Shown one piece after another: positions 1 to 6,710 of a stretch of DNA of 64,000 nucleotides. The stretch covers positions 178,051-242,050 of the forward strand of contig NEVA01000003.1 in NCBI GenBank assembly GCA_002304445.1, given 5' to 3'. Source of the DNA: Opitutia bacterium Tous-C4FEB. Lineage in GTDB: Bacteria; Verrucomicrobiota; Verrucomicrobiia; Opitutales; Opitutaceae. The notes under the pieces are model-generated. The model saw only the letters and a program-made list of their open reading frames with translations, had not been told where the DNA came from and did not search any database. Made by a program: the position numbers and the translations under genes. Positions within the stretch are counted from its first letter, which is position 1. Each line of letters begins with the position of its first letter.

Positions 1-72
1 TCAGGCGCGGACCGTTTCGCGGATCACGCACGGGGTCAACGCCGCTCCCTTTCACCGAAAAAGAACTTTCGC

Positions 73-801
73 TTGGCGACGCCCAGGCTTTGCGCGACAA
101 CCGCTCTGCTGCACTCATCGCCCTCAAACTCTGCCGGCCCGCCCCAATCCGCGCCCCCCGAGTCGATCCACGGCATCGACGGGTGGCGTCGCGCCGTGCT
201 GTGGCCGCTCTCATTGCTCATGAAGCTCTGGGGGCGCTCGCTCCGGTTCGAAACGACCCCCGAGGATTTGCGCGCGTTCACCAAGCACGACGAACCCGTT
301 GCCATCGTGCTTTGGCACAACCGCCTGTTTCTCTCCGCCGAAATCGTGCGTCGTTACCGTCAGGGCCGGCCGGCCTACGCCCTCGTGAGTGCGAGCAAAG
401 ACGGCGCTTGGCTCAGCGCGTTCTTCTCCCTCGCCGGCATGGGTACCGTGCGCGGCTCCAGCAGCCGGCTCGGCCGCGAAGCGGCTTCGGCTTTGGTCGA
501 AGTCCTGCGCTCAGGCCGCGACATCGGCATCACGCCTGACGGTCCCCGCGGGCCTTGCTATGACTTCAAGCCCGGTGCCTTGATCGTCGCCCGTCGCACC
601 CGGACTCCTCTGCTGTTGATTGGCGCCGAGTTCGAATCCACTTGGCGACTCGGCTCGTGGGACCGGTTTTGTTTACCCAAACCTTTTTCCAAAATCCGTA
701 TGCGCTGCACGCTCGTGCCGGCTGCCGAATTAACCCAACGCGACGCAGCGACCGCTGCCGTCGCCGCCCAACTTCGCATCATTAATCCTGACGCGAAGTG
801 A
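73..801 (+). CDS. DUF374 lysophospholipid acyltransferase-family protein
   Basis: The 242-residue product matches the DUF374 family, a branch of the LPLAT acyltransferases thought to act on lipid A or phospholipid precursors at the inner membrane. Visible hallmarks are LWHNRLF near residue 77, a short SRDGAW-like motif (SKDGAW) and the conserved ITPDGPRGP around residue 155 followed by KPGAL. The reading frame opens with TTG; an ATG at 220 would give a 193-residue protein that begins just before the conserved core, so the true start is uncertain. The first 40 residues are Ser/Pro-rich and not family-like, which favours a start nearer the core. The gene runs convergently into the next one, with only 10 nt between the stops. 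Substrate is not deducible. Confidence 0.85.
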   Translation: MATPRLCATTALLHSSPSNSAGPPQSAPPESIHGIDGWRRAVLWPLSLLMKLWGRSLRFETTPEDLRAFTKHDEPVAIVLWHNRLFLSAEIVRRYRQGRPAYALVSASKDGAWLSAFFSLAGMGTVRGSSSRLGREAASALVEVLRSGRDIGITPDGPRGPCYDFKPGALIVARRTRTPLLLIGAEFESTWRLGSWDRFCLPKPFSKIRMRCTLVPAAELTQRDAATAAVAAQLRIINPDAK

Positions 802-811
802 GCCGGAAAAA

Positions 812-1267
812 TCAGAAGGCAGGAACAACGGTCACGCTCGCGCCGGCCGGCACGATATAATCCTCGCCGGCGCTCCAAGTAAGATCGTTGACCAAGAACT
901 TGTAAATTACCGGACGAACCGACTCACCCAATTCGAGCTTCCAAGTATCGTCATTTACACAGTTCATCTTGGTTCCGCGGTCCCAACTTAATCCTGCACC
1001 CTCACCCCGCAGGTAAAGCGCATTGCCGAATCCGATATCGATCTTGGCGGTGATGGTGGTGAGCACTGCCGTCGGAGCCACCGGCTCAACCTTCGGCGCG
1101 GGCGCCCGCTTTGCCGGAGCCTTTTTAACCGGTGGCTTTGAGCCCTTGGGGGCGACCCTTCCAGCAGGTTTGGGTGCAACGGCGACCTTGGCGGCCCGCA
1201 CGATTTTCTTGACGGTGATCTTTTTCGCTGGGGCGGGCGACTTGACGGATTTGGTGTTGTTTTTCAT
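812..1267 (-). CDS. Basic-tailed protein with starch-binding-like (CBM20/48-like) domain
   Basis: A 151-residue protein in two parts. Residues 1-68 are almost entirely Lys, Ala, Pro and Val, resembling a histone H1-like tail. Residues 72-151 look like a compact beta domain of the carbohydrate-binding CBM20/CBM48 type: LRGEGAGLSWDRG, then a Trp and the motif FLVNDLTW, ending in a hydrophobic strand. Proteins of this shape are common in Verrucomicrobia, but the biological role is not established; the basic tail could bind nucleic acid or acidic polysaccharide. There is no signal peptide, so it is probably cytoplasmic. It lies between a convergent acyltransferase gene and tRNA-Ala. The domain assignment is by motif resemblance only. 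Confidence 0.7.
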   Translation of the reverse strand: MKNNTKSVKSPAPAKKITVKKIVRAAKVAVAPKPAGRVAPKGSKPPVKKAPAKRAPAPKVEPVAPTAVLTTITAKIDIGFGNALYLRGEGAGLSWDRGTKMNCVNDDTWKLELGESVRPVIYKFLVNDLTWSAGEDYIVPAGASVTVVPAF

Positions 1268-1406
1268 GGCGAAAAAAGAATTTGAGAAGACGGAAGCTTA
1301 TCCCCCGGGGTCCTCCCCGACAAGAGCAAGTGCGAAGCCAACGGGAAAATTGGCTGAATTTTTCGCGTCCGTGACATTCCTCTTTTGAAAACTCCCGGCT
1401 GGAAAG

Positions 1407-1482
1407 TGGTGGAGCAAATCGGGATCAAACCGACGACCTCGTCGTTGCGAACGACGCGCTCTATCAACTGAGCTATTGCCCC
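1407..1482 (-). tRNA. tRNA-Ala (anticodon CGC)
   Basis: Read on the minus strand, a full cloverleaf folds. The acceptor arm GGGGCAA pairs with TTGCTCC and includes the G3-U70 wobble that marks alanine tRNAs. The D arm is GCTC/GAGC. The anticodon arm CGTCG/CGACG carries loop TTCGCAA, giving anticodon CGC (codon GCG). The T arm GTCGG/CCGAT encloses TTTGATC. The terminal CCA is encoded at 1407-1409. Confidence 0.95.
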
Positions 1483-1862
1483 AACAAGTTCGGCAAAGCT
1501 ATCCGCAACCCCCGGGGTCAAGCAAACACCTTATTTCGCGCTTCCGGCCACCCTATCTAAAAACTCAATAGTTTTTGTGCCTCTGCGACCCCGTGCGGAT
1601 CTGTCCCGCGGTTGCAGTGGCCAGCAAACCCGTTCCGAGGTCGAAAGTAAGCGCCGACAAATAGCGGAACTAAAGCCTCTTCAATATCAGATCCATCTGC
1701 CCGAGCGAAATCCTGCTGCTCAGGCGAATGGAGCGCGACTGCACCCTGAAACCATCCCAATCGTTTTGCAACGGAGCCAGTCGGCGGCCGCGCGAAGGGC
1801 AATAAATACACCCCTGTCCGCCTGAAAAATAGCCTTCTATGCGCAGCGAACGTTCCGGGAGG
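1483..1862. other. Intergenic stretch, no gene recognised
   Basis: This stretch of about 380 bases lies upstream of tRNA-Ala and downstream of a small membrane-protein ORF, both on the minus strand. Short open frames exist on both strands, up to about 84 codons, but none resembles a known family. It presumably contains the tRNA promoter, although I could not pick convincing -35 and -10 elements. Confidence 0.4.
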
Positions 1863-1982
1863 TCAACGCAGCAGATAAGCCGCAACCAAAGGCACAAGAA
1901 TGAACCCGGCCATTATCCAATATAGCAGGCGCTGCACACTCCGGGCTTTTGCCTTTTCAGCGTCGCTGGCTTCCTTCTCCAT
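1863..1982 (-). CDS. Small single-pass membrane protein (39 aa)
   Basis: A 39-codon frame with an ATG start and TGA stop. The product has a charged N-terminal part rich in Glu, Ala and Lys (MEKEASDAEKAKARS). One hydrophobic helix follows from about residue 19 to 38 (LLYWIMAGFILVPLVAAYLL), ending in Arg. A GGGAGG sequence lies about 12 bases upstream of the ATG, a plausible if slightly distant ribosome binding site. The composition (charged head, one clean transmembrane helix, terminal positive residue) is what one expects of a real small membrane protein. It is divergent from the EVE gene 29 bases away. No family is recognised and no function can be given. Confidence 0.55.
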   Translation of the reverse strand: MEKEASDAEKAKARSVQRLLYWIMAGFILVPLVAAYLLR

Positions 1983-2011
1983 CCCAAAACCAAACGCCTC
2001 CCATCCCAAAA

Positions 2012-2422
2012 ATGCAACCGCAACACTGGCTCGTTAAATCCGAACCCGAAGCCTACTCATGGGCCGACTTCGAGCGCGATAAACGCACGGCTTGGACCGG
2101 CGTTCGCAACTACCAAGCCCGCCTCCATCTCAACGCGATGCGCCCCGGAGACCGCGTCCTCTTCTACGAAAGCGTCGGCCCCAAAGCGGTCGCGGGATTG
2201 GCCGAGGTGACCAAGCCGAGCTTCCCCGATACGACTGCCGCAGAGCCGGGCTGGGTGGCCGTCGAACTCAAGTGTGGCCGTGCCCTGCCTCACCCGGTGA
2301 CTTTGGCGCAGATCAAGGCCGAAGCAGCCCTCGCCGATATCGCCCTCATCCGCCAAAGCCGCCTCTCCGTGCTCCCGCTCGCCCCCGCCGAGTATGCTCT
2401 CATTGTAAAACTCGGTGCCTAA
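2012..2422 (+). CDS. EVE domain-containing protein
   Basis: The 136-residue product begins MQPQHWLVKSEPEAYSW, the classic N-terminus of the EVE (thymocyte nuclear protein 1-like) family, whose PUA-like fold binds modified bases or RNA. Other family marks are TAWTGVRNYQAR near residue 28 and GDRVLFYES near 46, then a Pro-rich turn and the QSRLSVLPL segment near the C-terminus. An upstream in-frame ATG at 1949 would add 21 residues that are not family-like, so I start at the internal ATG. The family is about 135-160 residues long, so this is full length. The EVE domain is known in modified-DNA restriction and in housekeeping settings; nothing here indicates which ligand is used. Confidence 0.9.
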   Translation: MQPQHWLVKSEPEAYSWADFERDKRTAWTGVRNYQARLHLNAMRPGDRVLFYESVGPKAVAGLAEVTKPSFPDTTAAEPGWVAVELKCGRALPHPVTLAQIKAEAALADIALIRQSRLSVLPLAPAEYALIVKLGA

Positions 2423-2798
2423 GCCCCGCGGCGGGAGGTTAAGCCAAAAAGATTTCGCCGCGTTTCCACGTCGAAACCAAAGCCGAATTGCCTGCAGCGT
2501 TCGCCTTGATTGAGCGGTGCGGTCGGTGCCGTCATCATCATCCAATGCCGGTCCAAAGAGCTGCCGCCCGCACCCGGCGCAGTCGCAGGCCTCGACTCCG
2601 GCGAATCAAGCCACCCGGCCCAATTGCCCGTCAGAGCAAAAAAGCCCGCCGCATTCGCGCATCGTCGCCTGTCGTCGTCACTTGGTGCTCCGGAATCTGG
2701 GTGTAATCGATCCAGCCCTCGACGACCCAACCACCGTTCAAAGAACTCAACGTCTCCCCGCTCGACACCGCACGCTGTTTTTGCGTCGCTCCGTCCAG
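2423..2798. other. Intergenic stretch; possible decayed minus-strand ORF
   Basis: No intact gene is supported between the EVE gene and tyrA. On the minus strand, protein-like readings occur in successive frames. One includes NGGWVVEGWIDYTQIPEHQ and stops just after a run of six T. A second frame continues with ALTGNWAGWLDSPES. A third ends NSALVSTWKRGEIFLA and a stop near 2452. This pattern would fit a frameshifted gene remnant, but GC-rich DNA often gives protein-like readings by chance and I recognise no family. Confidence 0.25.
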
Positions 2799-3653
2799 AT
2801 GCTCCCTCAGCTCACCATTCTCGCCCCCGGCCTGCTCGGCGCCTCGGTCGCCCGCGCCGCCCGCGCCCGTGGCGTTGCCGCGCGCATCGTCCTATGGTCG
2901 CGGCGGCCTGAAACCCGGCTCGCCCTCACCGGGCAACCGTGGTGCGACGCTGTCGCCGATTCGCCCGCGGCCGCCGTCGCCGCCGCCACCTTGGTCGTCA
3001 TCGCCGCCCCCGTGGATCAGATCGTTGCCCTCGCCAATCAGGTTGCACCCCACCTCGCGCCCGATGCCGTTGTGACCGACGTCGGCAGCGTCAAAGCCGA
3101 GATCTCCCGTCTCGGCGCCATCGCGCTGGGCGAGCGCGGGCAATTTGTCGGTTCACACCCCATGGCCGGATCCGAGAAAACCGGCTGGGAGCACGGCACC
3201 GCCGAGCTGTTTGAGCGGCGCACGTGTTTCGTCACCCCGCTGCCCACCACCTCGCCCGCCGCGACCGAGCGGGTCGTTCGTTTCTGGCAAGATCTCGGCG
3301 GTGAAGCCGTGACCGTCGACCCCGACCGGCACGATGAGATCGTGGCCCACATCAGCCACCTTCCCCAAGTCCTCGCTTCAACTCTCTGCGCTTTCTTGGC
3401 CTCCCGTGATTCGTCGTGGCGCAACTACGCCGGCGGCGGCCTCCGCGACACCACGCGCATTGCCGGCAGTGATCCGCAACTCTGGCGCACCATCTTGGAA
3501 CAAAACCGCGACGAAGTCCTCCGCGCCCTGCGCGCCTACGAAGACGAATTGCACTCCTTTCGCTCGGCTCTCTCCAACCGCGACTACCCGGCCGTGATCG
3601 CGCACCTTGAGCGCGGCCAATCTTACCGTCGCCAGTTTCGCCCGGCACCTTGA
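2799..3653 (+). CDS. tyrA: Prephenate dehydrogenase
   Basis: Oxidative decarboxylation of prephenate to 4-hydroxyphenylpyruvate in tyrosine synthesis, NAD(P)-dependent and cytosolic. The 284-residue product starts with a Rossmann segment (LAPGLLGAS, residues 7-15). The prephenate dehydrogenase signatures follow: VVTDVGSVK, then GSHPMAGSEKTG near residue 120, AHISHLPQ near 184 and GGLRDTTRIA near 210. The frame is open far upstream, but the ATG at 2799 immediately precedes the nucleotide-binding strand and is the natural start. Length fits the monofunctional TyrA type with no ACT or chorismate mutase domain. The other aromatic-pathway gene in the window, aroC, lies about 2 kb away on the other strand and is not in the same operon. 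Confidence 0.93.
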   Translation: MLPQLTILAPGLLGASVARAARARGVAARIVLWSRRPETRLALTGQPWCDAVADSPAAAVAAATLVVIAAPVDQIVALANQVAPHLAPDAVVTDVGSVKAEISRLGAIALGERGQFVGSHPMAGSEKTGWEHGTAELFERRTCFVTPLPTTSPAATERVVRFWQDLGGEAVTVDPDRHDEIVAHISHLPQVLASTLCAFLASRDSSWRNYAGGGLRDTTRIAGSDPQLWRTILEQNRDEVLRALRAYEDELHSFRSALSNRDYPAVIAHLERGQSYRRQFRPAP

Positions 3654-3687
3654 GGATTTTCCGGCGACGCCTTGCTTCCGTCAAAAA

Positions 3688-3772
3688 TGGTGCCCGGGAG
3701 CGGACTCGAACCGCTACACCGTGAGGCACAGGCTTCTGAGACCTGCGTGTCTACCAATTCCACCACCCGGGC
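3688..3772 (-). tRNA. tRNA-Leu (anticodon CAG)
   Basis: On the minus strand the acceptor arm GCCCGGG pairs with CCCGGGC and is followed by A73 and an encoded CCA (3688-3690). The D loop contains GGAATTGGTAGAC, typical of leucine tRNAs. The anticodon loop CTCAGAA gives CAG. A long type II variable arm lies between the anticodon and T arms, and the T loop is TTCGAGT. The total is 85 bases, right for tRNA-Leu. Confidence 0.95.
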
Positions 3773-3865
3773 ACGAGCGGAACGGGAAACACACACTCCC
3801 CCTCACCGCTGGGCAAGAAAATTGATTTCCCTCTCCCGCCGCCGCGCTTCAACCTGCCCTTTCCC

Positions 3866-4504
3866 ATGAAAAAAGAAGCCATTCTCCAAAAAATCCGCAC
3901 CGAACGCGTCGTCGCCCTCATCCGCGCCGACAACCCCGACGGTCTCCTCGATTGCGCCAAGGCCCTCGCCGAGGGCGGCCTCACCAGCATCGAGCTCACC
4001 ATGACCACCCCCGGCGCCATCCGCATGTTGGAAAAAGCCTCCGCCGAGCTCCCCGACTTTCTCTTCGGCCTCGGCACCGTTCTCGACGCCGAAACCGCTC
4101 GCGCCGGCATCCTCTCCGGCGCCCAATTCATCGTCACCCCCGCCCTGCGCCCCGATGTCATCACGCTTTGCAAACGCTACAGTGTGCCGATTTTCTCCGG
4201 CGCCTTCACCCCCACCGAGATCATCAACGCTTGGGAGGCCGGCGCCGACGCCGCCAAAATTTTCCCCGCCGAGTTTTTCGGCCCCGGTTACATCAAATCC
4301 GTCAAAGCCCCGCTCCCGCACGTCGAGATGCTTCCGACCGGCGGGGTGAACGAATCCAACGTCGGAGAATTCCTCAAAGCCGGAGCATTCGCCGTCGCCG
4401 CCGGCAGTTCACTCGTCGATGCCAAAGCGATGAAGGAAAAAAACTGGGCCGCCATCACCGCCAAGGCCAAAGCCTTCGTCGCTGCCGTCGCCGCCGCGAA
4501 GTAA
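3866..4504 (+). CDS. eda: KDPG/KHG aldolase (2-dehydro-3-deoxy-phosphogluconate aldolase)
   Basis: A 212-residue class I aldolase of the Eda family, which cleaves 2-keto-3-deoxy-6-phosphogluconate to pyruvate and glyceraldehyde-3-phosphate (Entner-Doudoroff or sugar-acid breakdown). The Schiff-base lysine is K131 in the motif AAKIFPAE, and the catalytic glutamate is E43 in IELT. FIVTPALRPDVI and LPTGGV near residue 160 are the other family hallmarks. The ATG at 3866 is preceded by a pyrimidine-rich stretch rather than a strong Shine-Dalgarno sequence. It appears monocistronic: a tRNA gene lies upstream on the other strand and a hairpin terminator follows 27 bases after the stop. Specificity (KDPG, KDPGal or hydroxyoxoglutarate) cannot be told from sequence. 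Confidence 0.92.
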   Translation: MKKEAILQKIRTERVVALIRADNPDGLLDCAKALAEGGLTSIELTMTTPGAIRMLEKASAELPDFLFGLGTVLDAETARAGILSGAQFIVTPALRPDVITLCKRYSVPIFSGAFTPTEIINAWEAGADAAKIFPAEFFGPGYIKSVKAPLPHVEMLPTGGVNESNVGEFLKAGAFAVAAGSSLVDAKAMKEKNWAAITAKAKAFVAAVAAAK

Positions 4505-4531
4505 GCACGACCGCGACCACCGGTCTCTTCG

Positions 4532-4559
4532 GCTCCGACCACGCGGTCGGAGCTTTTTT
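4532..4559 (+). terminator. Rho-independent terminator after eda
   Basis: GCTCCGACC (4532-4540) and GGTCGGAGC (4545-4553) form a perfect 9-bp stem with a 4-base loop ACGC, followed by six T. It sits between the eda stop and the end of a convergent gene. On the minus strand the T tract would be on the wrong side, so it mainly serves eda. Confidence 0.9.
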
Positions 4560-4562
4560 ATC

Positions 4563-5366
4563 TCAGGTCCCCGCCGCCGGCTCGATCTTCGGCAAAAACT
4601 CGGCGATCTCCACGATCCGCTTCGCCCGACGCCCGGCCGCGTCCCGCACAAAATACGGCTCCTCCTCGCGGGCAACTTGCACTTCTTCGTCCACGCCGAT
4701 CTCGGCGTCGCTGCCGTCGTCTTCGGAACCTTCTTCATCGACGACCAGCCACTCCAATTCGTCGTCGAAAACATGGGTCATCCGCCGCGCCTGTGGATCA
4801 AGAATGAGCGCCGGATTCTTCACCCGGCCCCCTTTTACAAACTCAAAAAGGCACGGCACGAACTGGTCGTCGAAAAACCCCCTGAAGTCGCTCAGCCACT
4901 TGTTTTCCACGCCCTCCCTTCGGTTGAGCAGCGCCACATCCGAAAAATGCACGCACGCCTCATACCACGCCCGCAACGGCGGGTGCTTCGCCGCCAGTTG
5001 GCAGTTGATGACCGTCAACACCCGCCCCAGCTCAACGGGCTGCATTTCCACCCAAGCCTTAAACGCTTCCATTTGGTCCACCGGACTCCGTCGTCCGTCG
5101 GTCACAAAAAAAATGTGGGTCGCGCCCTCAGGCAGGTCCGCCTCGATTGAGCCCGCCTGCGTCCACACCCAGCGCGCGACTCCGGGCAACTTCGCGTCAA
5201 TCTCCGCCGCCGGCTCTTCGGCGGCCAACAGCACCACGGGCCGGTCGTCGTCGCCGAATCCGCCCGCGATCAAATCGAGCAGCACCTCGCGTCGGCCCGA
5301 GCCGGCCGCGCCGAGAATTACATAGACCAATGGTTTTTCCGTGCTGTTCATTTCCCGGTTACTCAA
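4563..5366 (-). CDS. CobW-like P-loop protein with degenerate Walker A
   Basis: A 267-residue cytosolic protein whose first half is built like a CobW/COG0523 G-domain. A hydrophobic strand VYVILGAAGSGRRE (about residues 14-27) occupies the P-loop position, a THIFFVTDG strand takes the Walker B place, and VLTVINC and VALLNRREG sit at the expected later strands. The usual GKT/GKS of the P-loop is replaced by G-R-R, so nucleotide hydrolysis may be weak or absent. The C-terminal third is strongly acidic. The start lies 51 bases downstream of the aroC stop on the same strand, so it may be co-transcribed with aroC. Function is unknown; the CobW relationship is an inference from strand order and motifs. 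Confidence 0.7.
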   Translation of the reverse strand: MSNREMNSTEKPLVYVILGAAGSGRREVLLDLIAGGFGDDDRPVVLLAAEEPAAEIDAKLPGVARWVWTQAGSIEADLPEGATHIFFVTDGRRSPVDQMEAFKAWVEMQPVELGRVLTVINCQLAAKHPPLRAWYEACVHFSDVALLNRREGVENKWLSDFRGFFDDQFVPCLFEFVKGGRVKNPALILDPQARRMTHVFDDELEWLVVDEEGSEDDGSDAEIGVDEEVQVAREEEPYFVRDAAGRRAKRIVEIAEFLPKIEPAAGT

Positions 5367-5417
5367 ACGCCCCGCCGCCCAAGTGCCAGCGCTTCTTTTC
5401 GGTGCTCGCGCGGCCGC

Positions 5418-6524
5418 TCAAAACTTAAAAGTCCCGCACTGCGCGCTCTGCCGCAGCCAGTGGTCCAACAGCACCAGCGCCGTCATGGCTTCGACGATCG
5501 GCACTGCCCTTGGCACCACGCAGGGGTCATGGCGCCCGCGCCCCATCAACTCCGTCGCCGCGCCCGCTTTGTCCACGGTCGCCTGCAACTGCAAAATCGT
5601 CGCCGTCGGTTTGAAGGCCACGCGGAAGACAATTTCCTCGCCGTTGCTGATCCCACCTTGCACGCCGCCGCTGCGGTTGGTCGCCGTCCGCACCGCACCG
5701 TCGCGATTTTCAAACGCATCGTTGTGCTCGCTCCCGCGCAACGTCGCTCCGGCAAACCCGCTCCCGATCTCAAATCCCTTCGTCGCCGGCAGCGAGAGCA
5801 TCGCCTTCGCCAAGTCCGCCTCAAGCCGATCGAACACCGGCGCCCCCAATCCCGCCGGCACCCCGCGCACGCGGCACTCGATCACACCGCCCACCGAATC
5901 TCCTTCGCTGCGCACCGCTTTGATCCGCTCGATCATCGCCGCCGCCGTTGGCAAATGCGGACACCGCACTGCGGTCGCTTCCACTTCAGCCAGCGTCGGA
6001 AACCCCGCCAGCGCCGCCGCCGGCACCGCGATGTTGTGCACCTGCGTCAAAAACGCCCGAATCTCCACGCCGCCCGATCCCGTCCCCGCCATCAAAATCC
6101 TTTTCGCGATCGCCCCGGCCGCCACCCGACCGACGGTCTCCCGCGCCGAGCTCCGCCCACCGCCACGGTGGTCGCGCAGGCCAAATTTCTGCTGATAGGT
6201 GAAATCCGCGTGCGAGGGCCGAAACTTGTCCCGCATCTCGTCATACGCCCCCGGCCGTTGGTCTCCGTTGCGCACCAGCAAAGTGATGGGAGTCCCCGCC
6301 GTCTTGCCCTCGAAGATCCCGGACCAGATCTCCACTTTGTCTTCCTCTTTCCGCGGGGTCACGATGTCGCTCTGACCCGGCCGACGCCGATCGAGTTCAG
6401 CCTGAATCTCTTCGGCCGAAATCGCCAGACCCGGCGGGCACCCGTCGATCGTCACGCCGACGCCAAGTCCATGGCTTTCGCCCCAAGTGGTGATAGTGAA
6501 AAGTTTTCCGAAAATATTGCCCAT
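5418..6524 (-). CDS. aroC: Chorismate synthase
   Basis: The last shikimate-pathway enzyme, converting EPSP to chorismate with reduced FMN. The 368-residue product starts [19 protein letters not shown], the canonical N-terminus. It carries the signatures [18 protein letters not shown] near residue 125 and [10 protein letters not shown] near 200, plus [14 protein letters not shown] near 290 and KPTATI. The open frame extends 45 codons upstream, but family alignment places the start at the ATG whose complement is 6522-6524. It is divergent from gspD with 186 bases between. A CobW-like gene follows 51 bases downstream on the same strand. Confidence 0.96.
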   Translation of the reverse strand: MGNIFGKLFTITTWGESHGLGVGVTIDGCPPGLAISAEEIQAELDRRRPGQSDIVTPRKEEDKVEIWSGIFEGKTAGTPITLLVRNGDQRPGAYDEMRDKFRPSHADFTYQQKFGLRDHRGGGRSSARETVGRVAAGAIAKRILMAGTGSGGVEIRAFLTQVHNIAVPAAALAGFPTLAEVEATAVRCPHLPTAAAMIERIKAVRSEGDSVGGVIECRVRGVPAGLGAPVFDRLEADLAKAMLSLPATKGFEIGSGFAGATLRGSEHNDAFENRDGAVRTATNRSGGVQGGISNGEEIVFRVAFKPTATILQLQATVDKAGAATELMGRGRHDPCVVPRAVPIVEAMTALVLLDHWLRQSAQCGTFKF

Positions 6525-6710
6525 TTCAGCGCAGAAACGTTGGCCCCGCTCTGGCCTCCCGCAAGCGGCAAATCCTTTCGGCACCTTACGGCAACTTTTA
6601 GCGCCCCGTGCCGTCATAAGCACATCACCGTTTACAACCCCCGCTGCATCCTGCTTCATTTTCTTTCCTCGCGCATCCGGCGCTCAACTCCTCTTTCCTC
6701 CCTTTACTGC

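Noticed and set aside
1557..1897. Two overlapping minus-strand frames of 75 and 84 codons near the tRNA-Ala
   Set aside because: No ribosome site, family motif or membrane helix; Cys/Trp content and frame overlap look random.
3952..5325. A 457-codon plus-strand frame overlapping eda and the CobW-like gene
   Set aside because: The translation is dominated by Arg, His, Pro and Ser, typical of a shifted frame of GC-rich genes, and it crosses the clear terminator at 4532-4559.
5460..6710. Open frame running upstream of gspD through the aroC region
   Set aside because: It is antisense to aroC, which has a full set of chorismate synthase motifs, and the GspD signal peptide begins at 6711.
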